The notes beneath the pieces were generated by a model. It was not told the DNA's origin and did no database searches. It saw nothing but the letters and a program-made list of their open reading frames with translations. From Tyto alba (taxonomy: Eukaryota; Chordata; Aves; Strigiformes; Tytonidae): a DNA stretch of 64,000 nt. The stretch spans positions 6,910,980 through 6,974,979 of the forward strand of contig NW_024881277.1 of assembly GCF_018691265.1 (NCBI RefSeq). The letters are read 5' to 3'. Both the position numbers and the translations under genes were made by a program. Position 1 is the stretch's first letter; the number at the start of each line of letters is the position of its first letter. Positions 22,901-35,270 of the stretch are shown here, piece after piece.

Positions 22901-25228
22901 TTGGCTTCTAGGTCACAAGAATTATGAAGTCTGTTACAGGTTAGTTAGAAACATGGTACCGTGTGAAGCTGTAGTCTTCCAAGTGGATTTTAAAAACTGG
23001 TGCTTAGCTAATGACAGGTGCTAAACCATGAGAAGATTTTTGTAATACTGCTGCGACATCTTCATCAATACATTAGGATTGCAAAGTTTGTTTAAATGGC
23101 TTTGAGAGGAAATGGATTAAAACAAAGAAGAAATCAACTTTCATAGATGTGAATTTTCCAGGCCATTGGTTTAGGTTGTTTTCAGCAGCCCAGTTGGGCA
23201 CTTTCTCAAAAGCAGTGGTTTAGGTGCTTTAAATATGAAACCCATGATCCTGGCAGCAAGGTTGGAGAGAGACTTTTCAACCTAATCCATGTTCTTTCCG
23301 ATGCTGAAGGTTGTTCTTTGCCTGTCAGGGATGTAAATGTAAACTGTTTGTCTGGGAGAAGAACCGACTATTTAGTAATGTATTTCTGAAGAAGTGATGT
23401 TTGTATGCAGAGATTTGGCTAACCCAGAAAAGTGCGAATTACTCCTTTTAAAACACTCGCTTTGTTCTGTATGGCTAACTGAATTTTCTTCCTGCAGATA
23501 TTTGAGAATTTTGGTTTCCACATCCTCTATCAAGTATTTCGTGTGTCAGTCATCTCAGTTTATTTACGGCACATTCTCCCTCCCTGAAGAGACTTCTGAC
23601 TGTTTTTGTTGCAGCCGTGTCCGTGTGGATCTCAGTACCCCTGACCTCGAACTCCTGCAGAATTCCCCAGGCCCCGCTTTTCCCTCCAGCAGCCCCCAAA
23701 CTGTGTCACGGCCACTCGCCCCCCCGCTCCCCCCTGGACCCCACAGTGGCGGGGCGGGAGTGCTGGGGGAGGGGGAAGCTTTGGGCTAAAAACCTGAACT
23801 TTTACACCGCTGCGATTTCAAAGAACCCCAACAGGTTGGTTGTCCCAGTTGGGGCTGTGCAGACGTGCTGGTGTGTGACTGTGCTTGTCCTTTTCCCTGG
23901 GATTTGGCATTTATTTTGCTGTCCGTAAGGGCTTGTTGTGTCTGCAGGGTTTATCTGTCAGGTCACCCCAGGGGAAGCTGATTTTAGCCCTTTGCTTTCA
24001 CTTCAAATGTGAAAAAACATGACGCGTTTAATATTTGGAATTAAAACCCAATCAGGCCTCCTCCCGGGGCCAGAAGGAAGGACGGAGCCCCGTCACTCTC
24101 CCCACGGGGGCTGACCACTGTCCTTGGCGTCCGTCCCTGGGGCTCCCCAGCGCTGGCCGGCCCCTCCGGGCTTCGGGGCCAAGGAAACGCCGGGGTGCCA
24201 GGGGCTCCTGGGGCTCAGGGCAGCTCCGGGCACATCCGAGGCCGAGGTGCAGCTGCCCCTTGGATTCTGCAGGGGCGGTTATTTGCTGCCCCCTTAGTGG
24301 TTGAAACTGTTTCACCTCCTGGCACAGGGACTGGACAGAAGCTCCTTCCCTGTTAGTCTGGGAGGACTTGAGGGAAATGAGGAAGGCACAGCATGCACGC
24401 AGGTATGAGGACAGCGAAAAGGAGCCGTGTCAAGGTTTTTCTGCTGATTCAGATCTGAACTCAGACATTTGTGAGCATCCCAGCATCCAAAGTCAGATAT
24501 TTTTCCTCCAAGCCGCGCAGCTTTTCGCCAGTGAAAGTGAGTTGGGCTGAGCTGGCCTTCGGGATAACTCCGCTCCTTTCTTTTTTCATGGTGTGCCTAC
24601 ACTTTCCCTTGCTCTGCAGGAGTTTGTTTCTTTCTTCCCCTTTCCCCCCTGCCCAATTCCATCCTCTTTCAAAGGTAATCATGATTTGGCTTTCTGGAGA
24701 GATCACTGTGTAGGTAGACACAGGGTGTAAGTATAGGCTGGTTTATACCTCCAGAGCTGTAGGTTGAACTCCTCGACCTTTAAAAGGTAGCGAGGTATGC
24801 GCTATGGGCAGAGTTACTGTTTGCCAGGTATTATTTCTTTTGGGGTCCTGTGAGAATGACGGGAAGGTCATCAACCTGCAGCTCTGCAGCAGCTAAAACT
24901 ACCACTGAAAGCGTTCTGATGGCGGATGCTGTTCTGAGTGTTTCATTTTCAATAATCATTTCCTGGAGCTAGAATTATCCCAATGTGACCAGGTGATGGG
25001 GATCCTCTTGCACTGGTCTTCTGTTTCAGGAGTGTGTCCTGACAACCTGTGTCATCTGGAGCTGTCTTGCCCACCACCCCTCTCGGGAACAGACACAGCA
25101 TGCAATGACTGGTGGAATGGCTTCACCGGTGGGCTTGGATCTAGGGAATCCCCTTAGGCAAACCAATAGAGCAGATGCTTCATCCCAGAATTTTGATGTG
25201 CTGACATTCTAGAGAGAATGTAGAGACT
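16946..25228. other. 8.3 kb AT-rich noncoding block
   Basis: Apart from the LTR-like piece at 17820-18170, this block is free of recognisable CR1, LTR or tandem repeats and is AT-rich, with runs of T and A. Short frames (for example 19927-20121, 20112-20519, 23394-23789) show no domain or known family. Around 23640-23790 and 24050-24260 there are small GC-rich patches. It reads like intronic DNA downstream of the CpG island, but no exon could be supported. Confidence 0.5.
17820..18170 (+). mobile_element. LTR-like fragment
   Basis: A CpG-containing segment ends with GGAATGATCCCC, then AATAAAGAATACCTGC, resembling the end at 50-135 and the polyadenylation part of a class I-type LTR. Boundaries are approximate and no internal retroviral sequence adjoins it. 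Confidence 0.35.
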
Positions 25229-25354
25229 TTTCCTCCTCAGCCTTGTCCTCTTTGTTCTTCCTCTTCCTCCTCCTCCTCTGGTTCTGTCATCATCATCCTT
25301 CTGTTCTTCCTCCTGTTCATCCTCTTGCTCCTGCTCTTCTTCCTCCTCCTTTTC
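25229..25354 (+). repeat. imperfect TCC/TCT pyrimidine tract
   Basis: About 125 bp of TCC/TTC/CTC triplets with few interruptions, directly preceding a solo LTR. Confidence 0.8.
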
Positions 25355-25357
25355 CCA

Positions 25358-25844
25358 TGTCCTGGTTCGGGCTGGACTAGAGTTCCTGTTTGTTTTAGTA
25401 GCTGGAGGAGTGCTGCAGCACAGAGACCCCAGGGGCTCCCCAGGTCCCAGTGCCCTCACCTGTGCGCGGGGGCGGGGGGAGCACAGCTGGAGGGCTGGGC
25501 CCGGATTGGCTGATATTCCATGTCATGTGACATTATGCTCACCATATAAAGGCAGGAGAGGGCTGGGAGAGGCTGCTGCTTCTGGGAGTGTTGCTGTGGT
25601 GTCTTTGTGTTTGGGATTGCTGGCTGGGAGCAGGTGGGTGTTGGTCGGTGGGTGGTGAGCAGCTGTATTGTACGTTACCCATTCATCATGTCACCATATT
25701 ATTCTATTACTGTTATTAATCTGTTTTTATCTCAACCCACGAGTCTCCCTTTGCCCCTCCGATTCCCTCCCCATTCCCAAGTGGGGGGAGGGTGGGTGAG
25801 CGGCTGTGTGGCATTTAGCTGCTGAGTAGGCTCAAACCACAACA
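25358..25844 (+). mobile_element. solo LTR (ERVL-type, about 487 bp)
   Basis: Starts TGTCCTGGTTCGGGCTGGA and ends CAAACCACAACA. It is homologous along its length to the two LTRs of the minus-strand element at 41946-44233. A TATA-like CATATAAAGG lies near 25543-25552, followed by the conserved tail with TTTTTATCTCAACCC and the C-rich segment. No retroviral genes adjoin it, so it is a solo LTR. No convincing target-site duplication was seen. Confidence 0.75.
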
Positions 25845-26674
25845 GCATGTGAGACAATAAAAGAAAAGGTAAGACAAAATTTATGCCCGGGACATGCCTG
25901 AGTGAACATCCAGGGAAAGTGCCTGCCTGAGAAGCAGCCTCACCAGCTGTGCTCCTTGAAATACATGTTGCTCTCAGCGTTGTCAGACCCACCTCCTGGC
26001 TGTGATGGTTTGCTTCTGGAAGCAACCAGCTTTAGCAGAGCTGACAACGATGAGTAAAGCCTCAAGCCCTCTCCACTAGATGAGTGAGAGTCCATGTCAG
26101 AAAGCTGAGGGTCTGGGCTTGTGGAACGGTGAGGGAAGGAGACAAGATGGAGAAGCTGGGTAAAGAAGAGACACCTGTTGGAGGAGAAGGGCTCAGGTGA
26201 TAAGGACCCAGAGACCCTGATCTGATATTTCCTCCATGCTAACTGAAGTGGGCGAGTGCCAGGGCTGACTCCAACAGAGCCCAGCCCAGCTGGAACTCGG
26301 CACCACCAGCCCCTCCCCAGCATCTCTGCTGGAAGTTACTGGGTCTCAGGGGATCTGGGGAAGGAGGGAGCTGGGCTGGGGACATGTGCAGCACAAGACA
26401 GGGCTGAGACTCAGCTCTCACTCACACACTTTCACTGCACAAACACCCACAGCAAAATCGGCAGTTCCCTGACTCGGGACATCCAGCACCCACCTGCAAT
26501 GCTCAGCATGAAGGGTTGACCTCTGTGCTGACGGTGCCTGGGAACAAAGACCTGGGGCCTCACTCTCTGCCTCTACCCCACCACATCTTCCCTTCCTGCG
26601 ATCTCTCTGCAAACCCTGACTCAGATCTAATGCCCTGCTCTGCCCTTGCCCTTGCTGATTCAGTGATGCATCAC

Positions 26675-26716
<42 letters not shown>

Positions 26717-28163
26717 GCCCCCTGCTCTGCACTGTGACCTGGAGATTATAGCACCAACAGTTTCTTTAGTGACCCAGGCAGAGCTCAGCTCTCCCCAGGC
26801 ACTGCAGCGAGGAAGCATTGCTTACCTGGTTCTCAAAGAAGGCTGTAACTTCTGAAGTGCTGGAATCTTTGCCCACTGTTGTGGCAAGGCCTACCTTTCC
26901 TTACAACCCTGAGTACTTTTAACTCCAGGTCAGGCTTCTCTGGAAAGGAGACTCAGGCAAGGAATTCATCAGGATTCAGCAAAACTCATGACACAACTAT
27001 GTAAGTGTTACCCACAGTATAATCCCCATTACCTCCTTGAATTAGACACTAAAAACCTCCACACACTGGGCTAGTTTTTCAAAACCAGACTTTTAAAGTA
27101 ACAATACGGGCTAAATACCTCAGTGCTGAGAGACAAGTTTCAAACAGAATCAAAATATAGATGAAGCTGTATCATCTGGATTTACTAATTCTTTAAGAAA
27201 AGAAAAAAATAGGTGAAGCTGTATCATCTGGATTTACAAATTCTATATCAGTAGAAAGGAAGTCCCACAGCCTATGGGATGTTTCATTAGCTGTCTACGG
27301 AAATTTGGTTTCTTGGGCCTCTTGGCTAAAACCTGCTGCATTCACATTGCTGGCAAGGGGACAATTTCCTGTTCCAGCATCACATTTTTCCCCATAGTGC
27401 CTGGAGATCCAGAACAGCTCTGTCACACATCAGGCAGCATCAGAATGAAGATGGAGGTAGATTGAATTTAAATATTTTTTGGCTCAAATGAAATCTCAAA
27501 TCGTAATCTGACAAGAAAACACTTTTTTTAACCAGGCATAAGTTACACAACTGTGAGTTCAGATCTAGTTTGCAGAGTTTCTCACCTCTCTCAATAAGGG
27601 GGGTATGGTGCGGGGGAGAGGGGAGCACGTTTTGGTTTGCTAAAACCCTGATGAGTGTCCAACCCGTCTTTCCCTTGGCCTCTGGCATCCCATTTCTTCA
27701 GATGTAAACACGGTGAAGCTTCTGTCAAGAATCCTTCAGATGTTAGTATGATTTCCCTAAGAGTAGCAGTACCTGAAAGAAACAAAGAAAGAAACAAAAA
27801 TTAATAAATCTGCCTAAATGAAAATTACTGTAATGAAACACTCTGCTTGCTTTGTAGACATGCTGGGCAATGTCACTTCAATCAGTATTTGCAATGTAAG
27901 CCATCCTCAAGTAGCCCTTCCAAAGCAGTTCGCGTGAAGGTAACTTGTAAAAGTCTCCTTTTGTATCCCCAGGAGGCATGGGCACTGCTGGTTTCCCTCT
28001 CCAGAGAGTGGCAGAGGCTGGATCCCCTTCTCAGGACAGACTCCTTGCCAGGAACACACAGGCATGGGGGTAGCTCACCTGGTTTTCACTGGCAATTCAC
28101 TCAATCTCTTTTGATGTACTTGTTGTTTTTCCTTGACAAGTCTTAAAAACACTGAAGAATCAG

Positions 28164-28195
<32 letters not shown>

Positions 28196-28214
28196 AATAC
28201 AAAGTTAATCATCA
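25845..28214. other. intergenic with homopolymer tracts
   Basis: No gene recognised. It holds a 36-A run (26679-26714), a short direct duplication around 27160-27245 (GAAGCTGTATCATCTGGATT occurs twice about 50 bp apart), and a second A run near 28165-28190 just before a CR1 tail. Confidence 0.6.
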
Positions 28215-28293
28215 AGGCAGGGAGATTGGAACCAGATGATCTGCAAAGGTCCCTTCCAATCCAAACCATTCTGTGATTCTGTGATTTTATGAC
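28215..28293 (+). mobile_element. CR1 3'-end fragment
   Basis: GGAGATTGGAACCAGATGAT, then AAGGTCCCTTCCAATCCAAA and the ATTCTGTGATTCTGTGATT tail of repeated octamers, which is the characteristic CR1 3' terminus. It is 5'-truncated, as usual for CR1. Confidence 0.85.
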
Positions 28294-28388
28294 AAACATG
28301 AACTTGAAGTGTTGCCTGTCCTGTAAAGGAGCTCCATATATGTGAGCCACATTAAACAGGCCATGCCTCACTCCGCATGTTCCCTGGC

Positions 28389-29330
28389 AGTCACAGAATC
28401 GTAGAATCATTTAGGTTGGAAAATACCCTTAAGGTCATTGAATCCGGCCATTAAACTAACACTGCCAAGCCCACCACTATACGTGGTCCCTCTGTGCTAT
28501 ATCTACGTGTCTTTTAAATAACTCCAGTGATGGTGACTCAACCACTTTCCTGGGCAGCCTGTTCCAATGCTTGACAACCCTTCCAGTGAAGAAATGTGTC
28601 CTCATATCCAATCTAAACCTCCCCTGGTGCAACATGAGGCCATTTCCTCCTGTCCTTTTACTTGTTACATGGGAAGAGACTGACCTAGACCTCACTAAAA
28701 CTCCTAAATGTAGCTGTACAGACCGATAAGGACTCTCCTGAGCCTCTTTTTCTCCAGACTAAACACCCCAATTCTCACAGCTGCTCCTGACAAGACTTGT
28801 GCTCTAGACCCTTCACCAGCTTCATTGCGCTTCTTTGGTCACACTGCAGCACTTCAATGTCTTTCTTGTAATGAGGGGCCCAAAACTGATCCCACATGAG
28901 CCTGTAGCCCACTGGAACCACACACAGACATCTAATTCCTCCTTCTGCACGCCCCGCACATCAGTGCACTGGCACTTCAGAGAGGTGCCCGGCAGCACCG
29001 ATTTCCCAGAAAGGATGTCACAGGACCATCAAATCTACAGTAAAGTTGAGGTTTGGAGGGACAGGACTGGAGCCAGTATTGACCCCTGTAGTGCCCCACT
29101 GGTGACCAGGCCTCCATCGAGACCTGATGCCACTGACCACCATTCTCTGGGCTTGGCCATTCAGCCAGGTTTCAACCACCTCACTGTCTGCTTCTCCAGC
29201 CTCTGCTTCACCAGCTCATCGATGAGGATTCTTTGGGAGACAGTGTCAAAAGCCTCCATGAAGTCCAGGTGGACAATTTCTACTCCTCTACCAAGCCAGT
29301 CAGTCACTGGAGAAGTTTATCAGGTTATCA
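28389..29330 (-). mobile_element. CR1 LINE 3' part
   Basis: In reverse orientation it starts with the terminal TCACAGAATCGTAGAATCAT octamer tail and continues through the CR1 3' UTR (the GGGCAGCCTGTTCCAATGCT region at about 28550) into decayed reverse-transcriptase coding sequence near 29040-29330. The frame is broken. Confidence 0.85.
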
Positions 29331-29877
29331 GATAGGAAGGACATTTCCTTTTGTTGGCTGTGCCCTGGGCCTCTGTGTATATGTTGGGGTCTGGCACTTG
29401 GAGGGCCGTGATGTTGTGCCATTGTCCACCCTGTACAGATTTGGCCAGCTCAAACCCAGGGGACATATGAGGGAAATGCTACAAATGCTTTCTTTGCTTG
29501 ATAGCAAGGAAACACTAGTGGGCTCTATGTAACCTCTTCAACCAGCATTGCTCTCAGCTCTGTTTAGATGCAATGGAGACATTAAATGTCTTAATAGAAA
29601 TGTGTCTTGGAATCAATTTCTCCGTTCAAAATATAAATAGGAAACGTGTTTTAGAAATGGATGTATAAGTCTATATTTTTGAAGAGGGAATGAAAGAGTC
29701 ATGGGCTTGTTGGTGTATTCAGGTGTTTCTGAAGTTCCTCCCATTACGTTGCCAGTGAGATCAATCAGTTCATCGTCCCCCCCATAGCCCTGGCAGGACA
29801 TAACCTCATAACGTACATTTTGCAGACTCCCCCATTATCCAACCCTTTCCATACCCCAGCTGTGTCCCCTGTGGAGA
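29331..29877. other. intergenic, no gene seen
   Basis: Short stretch between a CR1 and a truncated OR 3'-flank copy. Nothing recognised. Confidence 0.5.
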
Positions 29878-30065
29878 TTCACAGACAGCCCTTCTCTTCA
29901 GTCTGCCAGGGTCTGCACCAGGAGAGAGGCCGGGCAGGGCTGGCTGGTGCCCCCATACAGGCACTGAGACCAGCAGGAGGATGGAGATGGTTTAGCAGCA
30001 ACGCTCACCCATAAACCTGGGTGAGCAGCCAGTGCTGGAAGTGGCCAGTGAGAGAGGCTGGGGGT
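29878..30065 (-). repeat. truncated fourth copy of OR 3' flank (D)
   Basis: About 190 bp closely matches 35286-35470 and, inverted, 14160-14350. The receptor gene itself is missing, and an LTR begins 33 bp beyond the match, so the copy may have been truncated around that insertion. Confidence 0.8.
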
Positions 30066-30097
30066 GATGAATTCTGTATCCCGGATGAGCCCCCAGT

Positions 30098-30807
30098 TGT
30101 GAGAAACAAGCCCACGTATATTTAAAATTATGTTTTACTGGGGACAGAGTCAGTGGAGCAAAGAATACAGCGCTGGGAGCAATGGTGCAACCTGCCCCAG
30201 CAGGGGCTTCTTTTTATAGTTCCAGTCCTCCTTCTTGCACCCGCGCAGTTCCTTTTCCTTGGTTTCTCCGAGGCTGTCTCTCTCTCTCTGTACTTTTCCA
30301 CTGCTTCAGTACTTCTTATCACAATACAGGCAGCTGCTGAGCAGGGGAGGCATCCACAGTGTTATATGTAACTATTCGGTTTAAACGTGAAATCAAACAA
30401 AGAACAATGCAACACAACCAAGCCAAGCAACAAGTCCACTCGCTTTCCTTCCCCCCCCTCTTCTTTGGCATTTCCAGTTGGTCTCGGTGGTCCTCTGGGG
30501 GGGGGGGGGGGGGGGTTGGTGGAGGGGGTGAAGTCCAGATTCCTCTTCAACAGTTCTTCGCTTAACCCTTTTCTGCTGGCTTCCATTTCTCTTTACATGA
30601 CACCTAACCACAGACACACACACCCATCCTCCTGCTTGCCCAACTCCCCACAATGCCCAACCCTATGCCTGACCTATGATCAAAAAAGGCTTGCTCAACT
30701 GGTATAATTTTAGCAACACTAATTTAATAACAGCTTTAGCCTAACTCAATAAAAGTAATTCTTTCATTACTGTTAGCGAAAGCAAAATTCTACCGTTACT
30801 TCTCACA
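30098..30807 (-). mobile_element. candidate solo LTR, 710 bp
   Basis: Bounded by TGTGAGAA and TTCTCACA (perfect 8-bp inverted ends with TG...CA). On minus it has a TATA-like TATAAAAAG (about 30212-30220). A 20-G run lies at about 30498-30516. No internal genes are attached. It interrupts the OR-flank copy D. A target-site duplication is not obvious. Confidence 0.6.
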
Positions 30808-30829
30808 TAGCGAATCCTTCAAGGTGGGG

Positions 30830-31545
30830 TGGTTCCCCGTTGGTTTGTGACATCACTGGAGTGGGGGTGTCCCTGCCTGGGCAGTGACATCACGGGAAAC
30901 TCTCTGAGATGGGGGTTCCCTGTGGGGCTGTGACATCACTGAGGACCACGTGGGGTATGGTGCTGTCCCCACCAGGGTGCTGGCATCACACAACACCCAC
31001 GTAGGGTGGGGGTGCTCTGCTGGGTTGTGATGTCATCAGGCAGCCACGTGGGGTGGGGTTTTCTCTGACTGTTGTGTTGTCACAGAAAACTCAGTGGGTT
31101 TGCTCACCAGAGTTCTGATATCATAGTGCACCTTCGGGGTTCCCCACCATTTTTGTGATGTCACAGAGGACCCTCTGGTGTTTCCAGCCACAATTGTGAC
31201 ATCGTAGAGGACGCTTGGGGTTCCCCACCAGGACTGTGACATCATAAAGGACCTTTGCTGTTCTGCATCAGGATTGTGATGTCATAGCAAGCTCTTGGGG
31301 CTCCCTACCAGTGTTGTGACATCATAGTGGACCCCTGTGTGGTGGGAGTGGGCTTATGACATCACAGGGGAGCTCATGGGGTTGAGGTGGGGATCCACAA
31401 TGGAACTGCAGTATCAGAGTCTCACTTAGTTCTGATGGGGATTCCCCAACCCTGGGTTGTGATGTCACTGGTGGGTTATGACATCCGTGAGGGGGTGGTT
31501 CCCCTGCCCTATGATGTCACTCATGACCCCGCCTCCCAGTCATGG
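30830..31545. repeat. minisatellite of TGACATCA/TGATGTCA units
   Basis: About 15-17 degenerate units of 40-50 bp. Each carries TGTGACATCA, TGTGATGTCA or a close variant next to a GGGGTTCCC-type segment. The octamer is the CRE/ATF palindrome TGACGTCA with its CpG changed by one transition. Confidence 0.8.
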
Positions 31546-31569
31546 TGGCATGAGGACAATCACAGACTC

Positions 31570-31990
31570 CGGCATCCCTATAAGAGTCACAAATCAAAAT
31601 CGTTTATTGCTGATACAAGTACGCTTATATGTCTGCCTAGCAACTGATCAGACATCAACAGAAGGCTGGATTGGTTACATGCATTCCTCACACACTGTTC
31701 ACATGCCTAAGACTAACGTTTGATTGGTCACTACCCTCTGTCCATAATACACCAGACAATTCATTGGCTACAATTTAGTTACTAAAGCCTATTGGTTAAT
31801 TAAATCTTACAAGCACAAACACAATGTTCTATACACTTTTAGCTCAAGGTAGAAAACTTTCGACTGTTTAAGATACGACCAGAGGTTTCCCATCAACCAT
31901 AGCCTGGCATGTTTTCTTCAGACAAAGCTCAGCATCCTTATCTTGTTTTTCTACATTCCTGTTTGCTACTCCCAAGGCTTCTGGCTGATG
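31570..31990 (-). mobile_element. LTR-like sequence
   Basis: On minus it shows several CCAAT boxes (ATTGG on plus at about 31672, 31722, 31773 and 31792) upstream of an AATAAA-type signal (TTTATT at about 31600). This is a retroviral promoter-like order. Ends were not defined and no retroviral genes adjoin. Confidence 0.4.
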
Positions 31991-32189
31991 AAGGTCAAGA
32001 TGTTCTCATCATTCACCAGCCGTAGAGCTCTCTCAGTTCTCCTCCCTCTTTTCACATCCCTTTTGCGATGTAGCCAAAGTCTTGCTCCTGTCCAATGTGG
32101 CCATTGTCCTCCAAAAATGATCCCACAGTGGCAGAGGAGAGGAAGCTCTTTGACATGGATGAGCATGCTGGGGGGACCCGAGATCCCTG

Positions 32190-32640
32190 AATCCTCACTT
32201 TTGGAGGGGACACAGGATACTCTGACACTGCCCCCCCCAAATAATTTGAGGGGGGTTTTGTGTTGTTTGAACCACAAGCCCCCATTTGCGGGGCGCTACA
32301 GTGTTTACTGCAAACAACACCCAATTATTTTTGGGCTGATACCTGAGACCCTCCAAACCCCCATTTTGAAAGGGTTGTGTGATCAGTTGGCGCTCCTCTT
32401 ACTTCAGTTTTGGTTGCCCCCCAACTCTGTCTTCCATTTTGGTAGTTTGTTGGGATCTCTGACCCCCCCACAATCTTCCATTTTGGTTTGCCTGCCCCTC
32501 CCCCCCCCCCCAATTATATAGGTGGTGGTTTGGGTTTTCTCCCCACCAATAACTTCCATTTTTGGGAGTGGTGACAGTCTGAATCCCCAAAACTCCTGAT
32601 TTTTGGGGGGCTAAATCATGCCCCGCCCCCCTGAAATTAT
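32190..32640. repeat. degenerate tandem repeat with G/C runs
   Basis: Repeated CTTCCATTTTGG or CCCCATTTT segments separated by C or G runs at 40-70 bp spacing. Diverged, with irregular unit length. Confidence 0.55.
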
Positions 32641-33110
32641 TTGCGAGTAGTTCCAGTGTTCCCACACCAGCCTATATTGAGGGCCATTCAGTGCACCCCC
32701 TCCAGCTTGCCAACATCCTTCCTGTACTGGGGATCTGCAATCCGGACACAGTAACCAGGACAAGCCCCTCTTGTGATCTCCTGGCCATCCTGCTGGCCAC
32801 AAAGGCCTGGGTGCAGCTGGCCTCCCTTGCTGCCAGGGCACGCGGCTGCCTCCTCTCCAACCCACCCAGACCTTTCCCACGGGGCTTCTCCCAGCCAGGC
32901 AGCTCCCAGCCTGTGCCATTGCCAGGGGGATGTCCTGCAGGGTCACACACGGGCACTTGGCCTTGCTGGGTTGCCTGAGGTTCCTGCCAATGCGTGCTCT
33001 CCTGCTCATTGAGCCCTTTCCCTCAGCTCACTGGCCTGGACAACTTTTTAAGAAAGACTCAGGCAAAGAGGGCTTTGAGTGCCCCAGCCCCACCTGCCTC
33101 TGCTGTTATT
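32641..33110 (-). mobile_element. CR1 LINE fragment
   Basis: Reverse-orientation CR1 sequence, including the GCCATTCAGTGCACCCCCTC and CACAAAGGCCTGGGTGCAGC segments typical of the region between the CR1 reverse-transcriptase end and 3' UTR. The frame is broken. Confidence 0.6.
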
Positions 33111-34729
33111 AAATCAGCCTTCCCATTCAGCAGTAGCCCTGCATGTTCCCTCTTCAGCCTTGGTCTCTAATGAGCGATTGAAGCTCTTCCTTTTGCTTTT
33201 GACTGCCCCTGCAACCACCAGCTCCTGGCAAGCTTTTCCTTCCTAAGGAGAGTAAAGTCAAGACATAGAAATTTGTCCTTTGTAAGCTGTCCTTGCTGTC
33301 ACCTCCTGGCAGCTGCTTCATGGTCCCTGTCAGAGCCAGCCCTGTCCCTGTGCTGTCCCAGCCTCCCTGCCCCACAAATACATTATCGTCAAGGGAAGAC
33401 CTGTGGTGCAAGGAAGGGTGTCTGCCAAGCAAAACCATGGTCACTGGAGAAAGGGAAGCAAGGGCAGGCAGTTGCTCTGCTAGGCTATGTTACTGCAAGA
33501 TCTCTATAGCAAGACGAAGTATCTCCCTCCAGGAGTTGGTTTTACACCTTCTGTCTGTTCAGGGTTGCTCATTTGGAAGAGCACCTGGGATAACATTCCA
33601 AGGTTTGGACAAGCTTCAGCTGACTCTCAGCAATGCACCCTTTGATGAAGGGCAGGTGACGGAGCTCCTTGGAACCTGCTACAGAAGCAAAGGCAGCAAT
33701 GATGGAGAGATGTCAGTAAAGGAGGGGAGATGCTGAGTGGAGAGAGAGGTGGGTTAGTTGTGTTGACCCCTCCAGCCTGGTGTGGAACAGAGGTGCAAGA
33801 CACTGTAGGACAGCTTGTGGTGGAGACAGCCATGTGCTCTAAGAAGCAACATCTCTGTGCATAATTTTTATTAATTCTTCAATTCTTGCAAATAGAGGAA
33901 TTTCCAGAATGTAGCCTAAACAAAGAAGATATTAATATTAAATTTTTTGGTTTGTTGTTTTTTTTTTTTTTTTTTTTTTTTGTTTCTTTGTTTGTTTGTT
34001 TGTTTGTTTTTTATCTTGTTTTTGCAATTTTCTTCAGTTTTCATCTTCTAGATCAAGGAATATCTACATTCTCCAATTTATATTGACCCTGCATGTGCCC
34101 TGATGGAGTCTGAAAAAGCATGTAGGAAAAACAAGCTCAGTGAGGTCACACACTATATGGCCAATCTTGATGACTATGTCCCCAACACTGACATGTGTCC
34201 TATCAGCCACCGGGGTTTTTTCAGCTCTAGTCTTTCTGTCACAGGAAGTTGTTTCTTTATTGCCAACATATAATAATAAAGGTTCATAGTTCAACAGAAA
34301 AAAACCTAAATAAGTCTTCTGAACCTCCACTTTCCACAGTGGATGACTGTGGGGGGTGTACGTGACAAGGGGTTGGTGGCCGGAGGGGCTGCAAGGGTGG
34401 CCTCTGTGGGAGGAGGCCAGGGATTGCCCTGTGCCAGACAGAGCTGTTTCCAGCTCCACAATAGACTCAGCGCAGGACACTGAGAAGCCCATCAGCAAAT
34501 CTGGTCATGTCCCTGTGAAAACTTCTTCAGGAACTGGCAGCAAACACCAGACTGGTAAAGGTGGAGAGAACAAAGATATTGAGAAACAACGGAGGGAACA
34601 CCAATGTAGGAGAAAGAGGAGGAGGTGCTCCATGGTGGAGCAGATCTCCCTGTAGCCCATGGAGGACCAGTGCCAGAGCAGAGCAAAACTGGGGAAAAGA
34701 AGGAATAATAGATAAAAACTGTTATGTGC
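33111..34729. other. intergenic, no gene seen
   Basis: 1.6 kb without a recognisable gene. It contains a T run with TTTG repeats at about 33950-34010, which could be a retroposed poly-A tail in reverse. Short frames have no domain. Confidence 0.5.
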
Positions 34730-34992
34730 TGGTTGTGACACCCCATCCCAAACACCCTTGCACTGCTCGGGATGGGGAGAGGAGCCTAGAGTGAAGGAGT
34801 GAGTTAAGCTCCCCCAAGTCAAGTCTTGCCCGCAATGGGAACTGGGAAGTGATGTCCCTGTCATTGTCTCCCCCCAGGAGCCTTCTCATTCCCATTCTTC
34901 CTATTTTCTTCCCCATCCCACTGGGGTGGGAGAGGGAGTGAGCGAGCAGCTGGGTGGGAGTTGGGTTATTAGCCACGGTTAGCCCACCACAG
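34730..34992 (+). mobile_element. LTR 3'-part fragment
   Basis: The segment CCCATCCCACTGGGGTGGGA followed by GTGAGCGAGCAGCTGGGTGG and a CCCACCACA end resembles the terminal part of the ERVL-type LTRs in this window. The 5' half is not recognisable. Confidence 0.5.
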
Positions 34993-35034
34993 CAGTAAGA
35001 TGCCTCGGCTGGTGGATGAGGGGAGAGCAGGGAA

Positions 35035-35270
35035 CGTGTTTCAGCTCAATATTAATAAGGCTTTTCTCACTGAATCCCATCACAGGCCTCACAGGCATGA
35101 GTGAGGTGGACTGGAAACAGGATGAAAGGCCGGGTCCAGAAGGCCATGACCCATAGCACAAAGTCCCCTCGCGAGCTGATCACCAGCGATGTACCCCAGG
35201 GGTCCATACTGAGTCCAGCTCTGTTAAACGTCTTCACTAATGAACTGGAAAAATAGGACAGAGCGCAACC
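35035..35270 (+). mobile_element. CR1 LINE fragment
   Basis: Plus-orientation piece of CR1 reverse transcriptase: a decayed reading through CAGAAGGCCATGACCC and the GGTCCATACTGAGTCCAGCT segment to AATGAACTGGA. Stops interrupt it. It abuts OR unit C. Confidence 0.6.
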
